Origin: an uncultured Roseibacillus sp.
GTDB lineage: Bacteria; Verrucomicrobiota; Verrucomicrobiia; Verrucomicrobiales; Akkermansiaceae
Direction of reading: 5' to 3'
DNA length: 34,121 bases
NCBI GenBank assembly: GCA_937949965.1
Contig: CALFBF010000154.1
Coordinates: forward strand, 1 to 34,121
The translations under genes were made by a program, and so were the position numbers. Positions 18,001 through 26,600 of the stretch are shown in pieces (within the stretch, counting starts at the first letter, position 1; the number at the start of each line of letters is the position of its first letter). Below the pieces are notes generated by a model, which saw only the letters and a program-made list of their open reading frames with translations, made no database searches and was not told the DNA's origin.

Positions 18001-18386
18001 CGTGGGAAGTTGTAGGCTACGGCGGGGTTACTGGTTACCACTCGCTGGCCGGATTCGGTGAGACCGTTTTGGAAGGGGCGTGTTGCTCGCCAGTAATCAG
18101 TTGCCCCCACGGTGTTTCCGTTGAGAGCGAGTTCCCAGCCGCCTTCGCATGCAATACAGAGCCAGGCATGGCGCACTTTTCCTGCTAGAAAAAAATCTTT
18201 GCGGAAGCAGCCAGTGCGCTGGTTTTCGTCTCGGACGCGAATCCATTGGCTATTACTAGGAAAATCGTAAATACGGCCGGGCGGCTCGGATGGGGCGATC
18301 GCGTTGCCTACCGTCCAGATGATCGCTCCTATCGCTAGTGCGATGAGTGCCGCAGACTTTAGCGATGTGAGAGCGTGCTTTTTCAT
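15021..18386 (-). CDS. GT39-like membrane glycosyltransferase with large N-terminal extracytoplasmic region
   Basis: A 1121-residue inner-membrane protein. Residues about 10-30 are a membrane helix. Residues 31-515 are predicted outside and contain beta-sandwich-like stretches (LCIACEGGWELALNGNTVG at 76-94; APYMLYVNEVAIQPP at 286-300; a third around 430-470) resembling jelly-roll modules at the front of rhamnosidases. Helices near 518-536, 543-562, 576-594 and 607-623 lead to an acidic D632-D-D-E635 loop, the usual place of the catalytic Asp/Glu in GT-C enzymes of the GT39/ArnT type, followed by many further helices. Residues about 1000-1121 are soluble. Such enzymes transfer sugar from a polyprenyl-phosphate donor to an acceptor outside the membrane. 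It is the last gene of the eight-gene group and lies 3 bases after its upstream neighbour. Substrate unknown. Confidence 0.82.
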   Translation of the reverse strand: MKKHALTSLKSAALIALAIGAIIWTVGNAIAPSEPPGRIYDFPSNSQWIRVRDENQRTGCFRKDFFLAGKVRHAWLCIACEGGWELALNGNTVGATDYWRATRPFQNGLTESGQRVVTSNPAVAYNFPREYQWTGHANHRVPTFLDIRESLQPGDNTISVETEARWAGVAFRLTGEIELENGEIISLNSNTSWKAEPVPKEIGQAEWVRTGTNIDHWDHAIVGRRFSGSHTTFVPRGMFEQKFTGEWLVATELDASNGESTGQDFLYEWNQEEAVQDAWVKVASRAPYMLYVNEVAIQPPSREPRGLSDGGWMVKWMGRRPLEVFPTLLDPDETASALVGYRFENPRHGDPTENDFKRYRNTLNRTKDRDRATTAGELLDDRADPDDPKATTYDPYGVLEEPFWRIPPEVLRDRGGEQLHGFGIGPVLKKGKNQIRLRVLEEPNLGYRRSRQVAIALDGEILTKDGNTQPLRTDNQWRSEWQGRTLELQANPLVARPGTHFPRLKYIGEQRTSHSWKRSAFVTAVLAFGSLLLIRRRWIFADHFALGFLITLSLSLVIKFSLFERSESLWYRSESWAWTYLVFALLTGMVFALLRGKKITPRWQVPSWVILTSLFALCLVLRGYRVIEQPIDDDEYASIQAVTSIAKTGLPEIGKDIWYSRSPAYHYLAGLAAWLFGANLWVLRMVTVLTSLVTAWVVWRMARTYYHSRWVASIATFFFAIHPFLIFTGHIARFYQQQQLFLLLLIDFFIRGFIIGKSAKWRVLAIFCFGLAVLSQEISISFIPILVVLYVLFGRDVPWRWELKSILALGVTAAAVAINILLFQMKCLTRPVGVSPNVEATISPNFWELGNLFSMFIGYSRLHISLSVFWFLSLAYSLRTGFRRLIALHVALLAGILFLNLLITSPSFRYQYTLIALWIMLGCHGMWVAFELLGRWTQNPQGARFLRNLAAIVVFLTWSPWRIPGSYQEKILGDPISGLRYVKANMRDEDKVMITEPHPHAAKMELGQVDYDLVVPILYDFTYSDEGLLRDRNGDAKVINRIGQLQEIFAEDERVWILLNREKFRSRKRNLRWEYPSAREELFIRENCRLVYRSYLWHVYLWDQNLGHYHAFRKEPGSFSE

Positions 18387-18389
18387 CTC

Positions 18390-19751
18390 TTAAAGCCCCT
18401 TTGATTCTCGGCGAGCTTCTGCCGCTGCTAGGGTGTTTCCGGCTTCCCATTCTCCTTGGGCGAGGATGAGCCATGAAGTGGCTAGGACGCCGCGTTTGTC
18501 TTTCCGCAAGTAGGGCTGATAGAGTTGTGCGATTTCCTCGCGACGACGGCGGTTATTTGCGAGATCTCCGATTTGTAAGCTGGTGAGTTGATGGTGGAAG
18601 CGAGCCTGGATAGCGACCGGTTCCAGTTCGCAAATCCTGCCAAACTGCTCGTATGCTTGCGGGAGGCGACCAGAGTTAAAGTCATCGATCGTGACCCTCA
18701 TCCAAGTCCGGGCCAGCTCTCGTTGCCATGCTCGCGGAAGATGCTCTCGTTCTCGATCCAGATCCGCGAGGCGCTCCTTGGCACGAGATCCGTATCCTTC
18801 GTTCTCGAGTTTCCAAACCTGATAGAGGATGGCACAAGGACTCTCTTGCGCAATGAGAGTTTCCATCCGACCTCGTTGTAGAATCAGGGTGGTGTCAAAG
18901 CTTAGCGCGGGCATCCATCGCTCGGCTTTATCGAGATGATCTAGGCAAGGTTGATACTTTCCTTGTAAAGCAGCAGCCTTCGCATTGCGGAGTTGGGAGC
19001 CAGCTTGCAGCACTGGCAATAGCGCTGAGCTTACCACTAGGAGGCTAGTACAGGCGAAGGCAATGGCCGCTGTTTTGAGGAGCTTACGGCGTCCTTTGTT
19101 TGCTCTTCCTTTTAATAACCCAAAGGCTCCCATCCCGAGCGCGGCAATCCCCAACCAGGCCATAAACCATCCCCGACCGACAAACTGGGAAAAGGCGGGA
19201 TTGAGCCCGAACCACCAGATGATTTCTGGAATTTCTTCAATTCCAAGAGTGGTTAGAGAATCCATCGGAGTTCTGAAGGCACCCAAAAAGATGGGTGGGT
19301 CCTGCATATTCACTCCCAGTTGAATGTCGTTGTAGCGCTCCGAATGTGCACGGTAAACGTCACCTCCCAGCCAGGTGAGATTATCGTGTTGCTGTTGTAG
19401 CCACGCTGCGTCGCCAGAGGTCTTTGCGTCTTGTACGGTGACCCATTGGGGATACCACCAGAGCAGGGGGAAGACGATCATTGACCAGATGAAGGTCCAA
19501 GCCAGATAGGAGTGAAAACTCCGAAAATTCCCTTTGGAAAAACCAACTCCAATGACCAAAATCCAGCCCAAGATCGCGGCGATGAGTCCTCCCTTAAAAA
19601 ATGAAGTGACCTCAGCGTCTCGGACCGTTGGCACGATGGTGCCTTCGCTTACTTCCCAGCCAGTTGGGAGTGTGAACCAGTCTTGAGAGAGGGATGCTGC
19701 CATGAGGAGCATTCCTGTTAGAAGAACGCCAAAAGCAGCCAGTCTAGCCAT
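18390..19751 (-). CDS. Membrane protein with helical (TPR-like) C-terminus, unknown function
   Basis: A 453-residue protein. About five hydrophobic helices lie in the first 250 residues (for example near 4-24, 52-70, 80-98, 195-215 and 228-248), with a Trp-rich loop (WLGGDVYRAHSERYNDIQ and following) probably outside. Residues 250-453 are soluble, helical and Arg/Glu/Leu-rich in a way that suggests TPR-like pairs (for example ALQGKYQPCLDHLDKAERW), so this part likely binds proteins. I do not recognise a named family. The start overlaps the HlyD-adaptor stop by 8 bases, and the GT39-like gene begins 3 bases after its end, so the three are surely co-translated and may form one complex. The function, perhaps scaffolding of the export or glycosylation machinery, is inference. 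Confidence 0.75.
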   Translation of the reverse strand: MARLAAFGVLLTGMLLMAASLSQDWFTLPTGWEVSEGTIVPTVRDAEVTSFFKGGLIAAILGWILVIGVGFSKGNFRSFHSYLAWTFIWSMIVFPLLWWYPQWVTVQDAKTSGDAAWLQQQHDNLTWLGGDVYRAHSERYNDIQLGVNMQDPPIFLGAFRTPMDSLTTLGIEEIPEIIWWFGLNPAFSQFVGRGWFMAWLGIAALGMGAFGLLKGRANKGRRKLLKTAAIAFACTSLLVVSSALLPVLQAGSQLRNAKAAALQGKYQPCLDHLDKAERWMPALSFDTTLILQRGRMETLIAQESPCAILYQVWKLENEGYGSRAKERLADLDREREHLPRAWQRELARTWMRVTIDDFNSGRLPQAYEQFGRICELEPVAIQARFHHQLTSLQIGDLANNRRRREEIAQLYQPYLRKDKRGVLATSWLILAQGEWEAGNTLAAAEARRESKGL

Positions 19752-21168
19752 GGCTTTGATAGTCGAATTCGCTCTCTTTGGTAATCTCGATTAGATCCCC
19801 TTCGCGGAGAATCCAATGTCCTGTGACGATGACTTTTTCATCTGGTTCAATCCCAGAGAGAATCTCAGCAGATTGATCGTCGACGATGCCTACTTTTACT
19901 TCACGTGCTTCCCAGCTCTGATCGGGGCCGGGAAGATAGACCACACCCGCGCCAGCAGAGATAGAGAGCAAGGCGGCTCTCGGAATTGCGATTCCTTTTC
20001 TTTTCACGGTGAGACGGCCAAATCCAGTCATTCCCATCGCAATGGGGAAGGTTTCCACTTTTTCGGTGAACTGTAAGCGAGCTCGGAAGGTTGCGGCCCA
20101 TTCCGGTGCTCCTGAACCACGCGGTCGTAGTGGTCGGGAAATTTCGGGACCACCCTCGTTGAAGCTGACCACTGGGGTGAGACGTTCCACAATTGCTGGC
20201 ATGGAGACTCCTGGATAAGCCTCAAGGCGGACTTCGCCTGTTTCGTCTTTTCTAACAAATCCGAAGTCAGCTTGATCGAAGAAGGCATCAAACCAGAGTC
20301 CGCTCACAATGACGAAGCCCGGCTTACCCGGGTCAGGATTGTATTCTCCTTCTTTGATGAGCACTCGCTCGATAATTCCGCTCGCGGGAGCACGGACGAG
20401 ATAGTTCTTAAGCTCAAGCTGCCGGTGGGCGACAGCCTCCTCGGCATCGCGCACGGCATTGCGTGCGATTTCTAGACTCTTGATCACTCCCTCCTCGGCC
20501 ATTCCCATTCGGAGCACGGCCTCGCTCAGTTGTTGTCCGGAATCCGCAAAGTCTTTCTCCGCATCTAACAGTGCAGTCTTGGCAACTAGACCTGCTTGGT
20601 AAGCCTTCCGCATACGGTCTACTTTTTCGGTGGCCAATTCGTACCGCTCTTTTTCTGCTGCCAGATTAACGCTCTCCATCTTGGGGCGTTCTTGGGCCAG
20701 GACATAGGCGGAGCCTGATTCGACCCGGGCCAGCTCGGCTTTAGCCGTTGCCACCGCCAGTTGAGCACTAGCCAGCTTAATGTCGGCAAACTCGTGGGAA
20801 AGCTCTGCCATGATCTCTCCTTTTCCGACGTAATCTCCTTCTTTGAAGTGAATCTTCTCGATGGATGATAAGGGAATCACGGGCACGAGAACGGGATCGC
20901 TGGAGCAGACTCCTTCTCCCATGACATATCTCGTAAACTCTCTCTCTCCGGCTTGGGCGGTGGTCACGGGGAGCGGTTTTCCCAAACGGCGCATCATCGC
21001 GGGATAGCCGAGATTAGAGGAATACATTTTCGTCGCCGGGCTTAGGTAGCTTGGCAGGAGGACGAAGTATCCCATTGTGATAATGAAAATTCCGAGGATA
21101 AGCCCACCAATCAGCAGGCCCTTATTGTCTCTAACAAGACCGGAAAGAATGGATAAACGGGAGCTCAT
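19744..21168 (-). CDS. HlyD/RND-type periplasmic adaptor (membrane fusion protein)
   Basis: A 474-residue adaptor protein. One N-terminal membrane helix (about 17-38) anchors it. A first lipoyl half (about 78-125, including IHFKEGDYVGKGEIMAELSH) leads into a long helical hairpin (about 125-255), then the second lipoyl half (LVRAPASGIIERVLIKEGEY), a beta-barrel part (SGLWFDAFFDQADFG) and a membrane-proximal domain (IPRAALLSISAGAGVVYLPG ... DEKVIVTGHWILREGDLIEI). Adaptors of this kind join an inner-membrane pump to an outer-membrane channel. No RND or ABC pump is in the window; the only candidate outer-membrane partner is the NodT-type gene at 31057, on the other strand. It overlaps the next gene by 8 bases. 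Its substrate could be a protein, glycan or small molecule. Confidence 0.88.
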   Translation of the reverse strand: MSSRLSILSGLVRDNKGLLIGGLILGIFIITMGYFVLLPSYLSPATKMYSSNLGYPAMMRRLGKPLPVTTAQAGEREFTRYVMGEGVCSSDPVLVPVIPLSSIEKIHFKEGDYVGKGEIMAELSHEFADIKLASAQLAVATAKAELARVESGSAYVLAQERPKMESVNLAAEKERYELATEKVDRMRKAYQAGLVAKTALLDAEKDFADSGQQLSEAVLRMGMAEEGVIKSLEIARNAVRDAEEAVAHRQLELKNYLVRAPASGIIERVLIKEGEYNPDPGKPGFVIVSGLWFDAFFDQADFGFVRKDETGEVRLEAYPGVSMPAIVERLTPVVSFNEGGPEISRPLRPRGSGAPEWAATFRARLQFTEKVETFPIAMGMTGFGRLTVKRKGIAIPRAALLSISAGAGVVYLPGPDQSWEAREVKVGIVDDQSAEILSGIEPDEKVIVTGHWILREGDLIEITKESEFDYQSHG

Positions 21169-21216
21169 GATCGGAGGGGGAAGTGCACTCTCACTGAGTA
21201 TAGTTTACCGATATAA

Positions 21217-22212
21217 TTACTTAATGTAAGTTGAATTGTTGCGGATTGTGTTCGCCTTTAGCTTGCACAAAAGATGGCTAAGGCTCAGTGCGGTGAGTTC
21301 GGCTGCGATTTGTAGGACGCGCCACAAAACGGCTACTGCCATGGCCTCTGGGATGCTCATGTGGGTAGAAAGAAAAAAAGTGATCCCTGCTTCTCGGACC
21401 CCGATTCCGCCAGGAACCCCGATAGCAAAGAATCCAATCAGCCAGGCGCTGCCATTTGTGGCGGCGGCGGAACCCCAATGATAGCTGCCGGGTTGTACTG
21501 CCTGCACAAGGAGCATTAACAATGCGGCGTGGGCGGCACAGAGAGCGAGGTAACTCCCCAAAGCACGTATGAGGGGAGAGAGGTGCCATTTCTGCATTTG
21601 GAGGGGTGCGAGTTTTCTCAAAATGATCCTCCGTATCGGAGGAGCTGCAAAGAGAATGCCCCCTCCGACTACTGCCATAGAGAGCACAGTCCAAGTTAAC
21701 CATGGCGTGGAGTTCTCTTCGCTAGTAGTGCTTAATTTTTGCTGAAGCTCATTGAGCAAGGAAGGATCTAACAAAAATCCGATGCCTGCAATGATCATCC
21801 ACGCGCCAATGGTGAGCAGAAGTTCTCCCACGAGGCTGGCTCCCGCAAGTGCTTTTGGGATGCCGATCTCTGGTGCTTTCACAATTCGAGAAGCATAGCC
21901 CCAAATCCCTCCTGGAAGCCACTTCAGGGCCTCAGACTGAATCCAGATGTGAGTTGCTTGGCTACGACTTCCTTGCCAACCGAGAGCCCTCAGGACATCG
22001 GCCCAGATCGAAGCATTCAGCACTGTGTAGAGGAGTAATCCAAACGCGACTAAGGCGAGAGAACCGGGATGTGCCGAGCTCGCGGCGGCGAGCACTGCGG
22101 GAAGGTTTTTGAATAAGGCAAAAAGCGGGATTCCAATCGCGCAGATGAGAAGGAGAGCTTTCCCAATGAGGAGCCCTTTGGAGCGGAGTGGTTTGTGTGC
22201 GGGCGTTGCCAT
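21217..22212 (-). CDS. LPG_synthase_TM / UPF0104 family membrane protein
   Basis: A 331-residue polytopic membrane protein with roughly seven or eight helices. I recognise the family by the late motif FAIGVPGGIGVREAGITFF, and by WADVLRALGW with ALKWLPGGIWGYASRI earlier. The family includes the flippase half of MprF and AglD-like proteins linked to polyprenyl-linked sugar metabolism. I chose the ATG at 22212 (MATPAHKPLRSKG); the longer frame to 22308 would overlap the end of the FG-GAP gene and adds a polar leader. It begins 10 bases after that gene ends and is followed after 48 bases by the HlyD adaptor. Flipping of lipid-linked sugar for the GT39-like enzyme is a plausible but unproven role. 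Confidence 0.82.
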   Translation of the reverse strand: MATPAHKPLRSKGLLIGKALLLICAIGIPLFALFKNLPAVLAAASSAHPGSLALVAFGLLLYTVLNASIWADVLRALGWQGSRSQATHIWIQSEALKWLPGGIWGYASRIVKAPEIGIPKALAGASLVGELLLTIGAWMIIAGIGFLLDPSLLNELQQKLSTTSEENSTPWLTWTVLSMAVVGGGILFAAPPIRRIILRKLAPLQMQKWHLSPLIRALGSYLALCAAHAALLMLLVQAVQPGSYHWGSAAATNGSAWLIGFFAIGVPGGIGVREAGITFFLSTHMSIPEAMAVAVLWRVLQIAAELTALSLSHLLCKLKANTIRNNSTYIK

Positions 22213-22222
22213 TGAGTGGGAT

Positions 22223-23626
22223 CTAGGGAAGAACGCGGAGTCGATAGAATTTTCGAGCCTCTTTGATGGCGTCGCGATCGAGATAAGAGTTGGCGGAGAT
22301 CTGACCACTCAGTGGGGTCCAGTCTGTAAGATTGACTGAAGAGTAAATCTGGTAGGCCTTACCAGCCTCAGAAATCCAATTCAAATGGACATCTTGCCCC
22401 GAAATTGAGATTTGGAGAACTGGTGCGCTCACTGGCGCGAGATCAAAGATAATGGCCGATCCACTTTGAGAACCATTCGGGTCTGCTTGTGGAATACCGG
22501 CTACAATCAGTTGATTGGTAACTCCGACCGTTTGCCCGAGGAAATCTGAGGGGGCGGCCTTGCTGCGTTGAAGTTTGGTCTGGAATTCGCCATTCCGCTG
22601 AAAAACAAAGACTGCTCCGGCTGCTCCTATCTCGTTCTTATCTGCAAAAAAGGCCCCGATAGCGATCCGGCTACCGATGGAAACGGAAACTCCAAAACGT
22701 GCTCCGCGCTCATCAGTTGGTGGGGAGAGTGTTGCTACTAAGTTTCTCGTATTAGCGTCGAAGAGGTAGGCGCGACCTACTCCGGGGAGGGTGTCTTCAT
22801 CATTATCATCGTAATTCGAAGCACCAATCACGAGGAGCCCATCAGCGATGGCAACCGATTCCCCAAAAGTGTCTCCTGCCGAACCATCTGGAGCTACTAA
22901 TTTAGCGATTTGAGCTCCGCTGTTGGCATCGAAGAGGTAGGCTGCCCCAGAATCAGCTCCGGGCGCATTTGCAAAAGTAGCTCCTACGACAATCGTGCCG
23001 TTATCGATTGCGAGAGCACTCCCAAATTGGTCGAAGAGAGCGCCATCGTTGGCTACGAGTTTATGCTGCTCTTGCCCCGATGTCGTGAAGACGTAAGCAG
23101 CTCCCTGGTTTTCTCCGTCGTCACCGTCTTTCCACGCTCCCACGATAATGTGATTCCCGTCGGTAGCGACAGCGTTTCCGAAGTTATCTCCGGCCGCCGC
23201 GTCAGAGGCAGTGAGTTTTATTGGCTCGTAGCCTTCGTTGTGCACTTGGGTAAGGTCGAAAATCCAGGCTGCTCCAGAGCCATCTCCGTTGTCGTCATCA
23301 TCGGGTACACCTATGATTGCGAGATTTCCTTTTAGCGATACCGAGCTTCCGAAAGCATCTCGTTCGACACTATCGGGAGCATTTAATTTGACGATTTCCT
23401 CTCCACTGAGAAGGTCGATGAGATAGGCCGAACCCGATTGGCGACCGAAGTCGTCATCGCCTGTTGATCCGACTAGGGCTCGAGTGCCGTCAACCGCCAG
23501 CGCCTGGCCAAAGCGGTCAAGCGCTGCGCCATCATCGGCTTGGAACTCTCGCTCAATTTGGGCAGAGACAAGGACCGACGGTAAGGCCACTGCGAGCAAG
23601 AGAATCAGGAGAGGGGATGCTTTCAT
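22223..23626 (-). CDS. Secreted FG-GAP seven-repeat protein
   Basis: A 467-residue exported protein. A signal peptide covers about residues 1-22 (MKASPLLILLLAVALPSVLV, cleavage near VSA-Q). Seven FG-GAP repeats can be counted by their 'FG.(S/A)V....' cores: DRFGQALAV, DAFGSSVSL, DNFGNAVAT, DQFGSALAI, DTFGESVAI, ARFGVSVSI and DFLGQTVGV. Seven repeats fit a seven-bladed beta-propeller with Asp-rich, Ca2+-type loops, as in integrin-alpha-like proteins. The C-terminal 70 residues (VHLNWISEAGKAYQIYSSVN ... FYRLRVLP) are a small beta domain often seen at the ends of Verrucomicrobia surface proteins. It begins 12 bases after the TSP3 protein gene ends. Role at the cell surface is likely; ligand unknown. 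Confidence 0.88.
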   Translation of the reverse strand: MKASPLLILLLAVALPSVLVSAQIEREFQADDGAALDRFGQALAVDGTRALVGSTGDDDFGRQSGSAYLIDLLSGEEIVKLNAPDSVERDAFGSSVSLKGNLAIIGVPDDDDNGDGSGAAWIFDLTQVHNEGYEPIKLTASDAAAGDNFGNAVATDGNHIIVGAWKDGDDGENQGAAYVFTTSGQEQHKLVANDGALFDQFGSALAIDNGTIVVGATFANAPGADSGAAYLFDANSGAQIAKLVAPDGSAGDTFGESVAIADGLLVIGASNYDDNDEDTLPGVGRAYLFDANTRNLVATLSPPTDERGARFGVSVSIGSRIAIGAFFADKNEIGAAGAVFVFQRNGEFQTKLQRSKAAPSDFLGQTVGVTNQLIVAGIPQADPNGSQSGSAIIFDLAPVSAPVLQISISGQDVHLNWISEAGKAYQIYSSVNLTDWTPLSGQISANSYLDRDAIKEARKFYRLRVLP

Positions 23627-23638
23627 TAGGTGAGTCTG

Positions 23639-26600
23639 TTAGAAGTCTCCATTTTGCTCTCCGCTGTAGCCATCGACTCCGTCCCACTCGGTCGTCGGAT
23701 CGAGAGAGCCCTGATAGTATCCGCCGCCCCCGATGCTGTAAGCTTCCAGAGCAGGGGTGAATTGAATCCAGAGATCAGCGAAGTCTGAATCACTTGCGCT
23801 TTCATTTGGTCCTACTTCACTGCGGCTAATATCCTCCACCATGACGAGAGTGGAGTCCCCATCACTGAAGGTGAGATACTGGTCTTGAGTGCTAGGATTA
23901 GCATTAGTCATTGAGAAGAGAGGCTGTCTCCGAGTCTCATCACCGTTACCATGAGGGGTGTATCGATGGGGATTGTTAGTGAAACGATCGAACCGATTGT
24001 GTGGAAGAATTGCGAGCAAGACTTGCTTCCCCGCTAGACCAAGTGACTGAGGGTTAAAGGTCACTTGCGATCCTTCGACTACCGTTCTGTTGTCTAAGAG
24101 AGTCACCGCGTTCTCACCCGCGATAGCGCGGAACTGCAGAGTGCGGGGATCGACTTGGGCCATGATGTCATAGTCTACTAAAGCGAGGGTAAAGTCGAGT
24201 TTACTTCTATCTCCTAATAGCTCGATTGTTATTGGACCTGCGGTTGGTAACTTGAAAAAGTCTGCCGAGATTTCATAATCTGAATGATTCCAGCCGATAT
24301 CAGTTAGGACCTCACTCACTGCGGAAGAAGCCAAGCCTGAATCACCGAACTGCAAAGTAGCGGGTGCGGTGGGCACGATTTCTACCATGAAGATGACGTC
24401 GTTGAAGTCATTGTCTCGTCCCGCGAAGATTTGATCTTCAAAGGAAACAATAAGGGGGTTGTTAGAAATATTGATTTGGCTAGCGATCAACTCCAATCCT
24501 CCTGGGTTTAGATAAGAGTCTTGATGGATTTTGGTGATTCCTCCGCGCCCTCCATCTGCGACGAGGCCAAAACGGAGCTCGGTCTCGGCAGGTAGGATAC
24601 CAAGGCTGGCGGTCGAGCCAGGGATCAGTGGAGCAGTGGGTCCAGTGCCATATTTCTCCCAGAAAACAGTCCAACTACCGTTAGGATCGGCCGCATTATA
24701 CCACGCCACCGAGTTCACGTTCTTGGCTCCGTCATAGATGACGGTCACGAAGACTTCGGAGTCAGCTTCCAGGAAGAACCGCTCTTCGTCGAAGCCACGC
24801 TTCTCCTCCTCCAATGGGATTCCGTCAGTGTTGCAGTTTAGTTCATACTTCACTTCGTTCCAGATCTCGCGAGCATATTGGTAGTAGAGAGGATCGACCC
24901 CGTAGTTGCGAATCTGGGCCTCGCTGAGCTCGAACTCGATGATGTTGTCGTCCAAGTTGCACAGCGCGCAATCGTCTTCAAGAGTAGGGATACCGTCGCC
25001 ATCATCATCAATGTCGAGGAAGTTAGGGATGCCGTCGCCGTCTGAATCCAGAATGGTGCCGTTGTCGAGAATCTCGTCTGCATCGGCAACGCCATCGCTG
25101 TCGGTATCTGTATCGAGGTGGTTAGGGATGCCATCGCCGTCGAAGTCATCAGTGCCTTCATCACCATTCTTGATGCCATCGTTGTCTTGATCACGATCAT
25201 CGAAGTTATCGAGATAGTTCGCGATTAAGTCGCCATCGGTATCGCCCAATCCATCCACTCCGTCGAGCAAGCCGTCATTGTCGGCATCATTGTCGAGGAA
25301 GTTAGCTAAGCCGTCTTCATCAGCATCTCCGGTGAGCTCGACATCGTCAGTCAGGCCATCTCCGTCGGAGTCTTGATCAAGGTGGTTCGGGGTGCTGTCG
25401 CCGTCAACGTCGAAGACATCAGGTATGCCATCTCCATTACGATCAGTATAGTCGGTGATAGAGCGGTCGCCCTCGTCTCCGTTGTCGATGGTGTCGGTCC
25501 AGTTACGGATGCCATCTCCGTCTTCATCGCCATTGGGATTGCAGGTTCCTCCTTCGAATTCATCAGGGGTGCCGTCGTTATCGTCATCGGTATCGGCTTC
25601 GTCATCAATACCGTCACCATCACTATCGACGACGAGGATGGCTTTGGGGCAGATGGTACCATCATTGATGCCAGTCTTCGGAGCGTTGGCAACCCACGTG
25701 ACTTGGCCATTGCTGAGGTTGACCCGGAAGGCTCCTGTTCCTTTATTATCGAATCCATAAACGGTGCCATTGAAGTCGCAGATGAGCGCGCCAAAAGTCT
25801 TTCCGTTATTTCCTATGATCGTCGTATTTCCGTTTGTGAGATCGACTTTGAAGAAAGCTCCTCGGCTGGTAGAACCATACATATTCCCATCCACGGGGTT
25901 ATAAGCGAGGTCGATTTCGGCTCCGCTTGGGTTTGGGGAGTGAGCGTGGCTCCGCACTACGGCGAGGGTTTCGACATCAATTCCGTAAATGCGACCACCT
26001 CCAGAGACCCAGTAAAGACCATCTGCGGCGAAGGTTCCCGCGACATAGGAACGAGGAAGACCGTCGATCAATCCGACCTTCGCAACGCTCCCGTCTGAGC
26101 CGATGCGTAATAGCTCTGGCGTGTTCTGAGTACGATTGAGACCGTAGATGTAATCATCCGCAGGGTTGTAGCCAATGGCATTGTAGTTCAAGCCATGATC
26201 GGTGTTTCCAAGGTTAATGAATACTCCTTGGGTCACATCGACGAGTGCGAGCTGAGTATTCGCGTTGTAAGATTCGAGCGCATATCCCGAGCAAGGGAAG
26301 GCGGGCTGGTGATCGATGTAGTCTGGGGTGCCGTCGGCATCGGTATCGAGAAACCCTTCTACGGAATCGAGGAGACCGTCGTTGTCGGAATCGGGATCGA
26401 GATAGTTGGGGGTGCCGTCGTCGTCGCTATCGAGCGTTAATGATTCTTCTTCATTCCAGAGACCGTCGCCATCGGCGTCTTCTCCTGGCGCATCAGGGGT
26501 ACCATCATTATCAGAGTCACTATCCTCGTGGTCCGGGATGCCGTCACCGTCAAAGTCTCCGCTTCCTTCACGGTAGTCTTCGATCTGGTCGTTGTCGGAG

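Noticed and set aside
25373-26098. 241-codon frame antisense to the TSP3 protein
   Set aside because: Its Val/Ile-rich repeats are the reverse reading of Asp codons in the TSP3 blocks.
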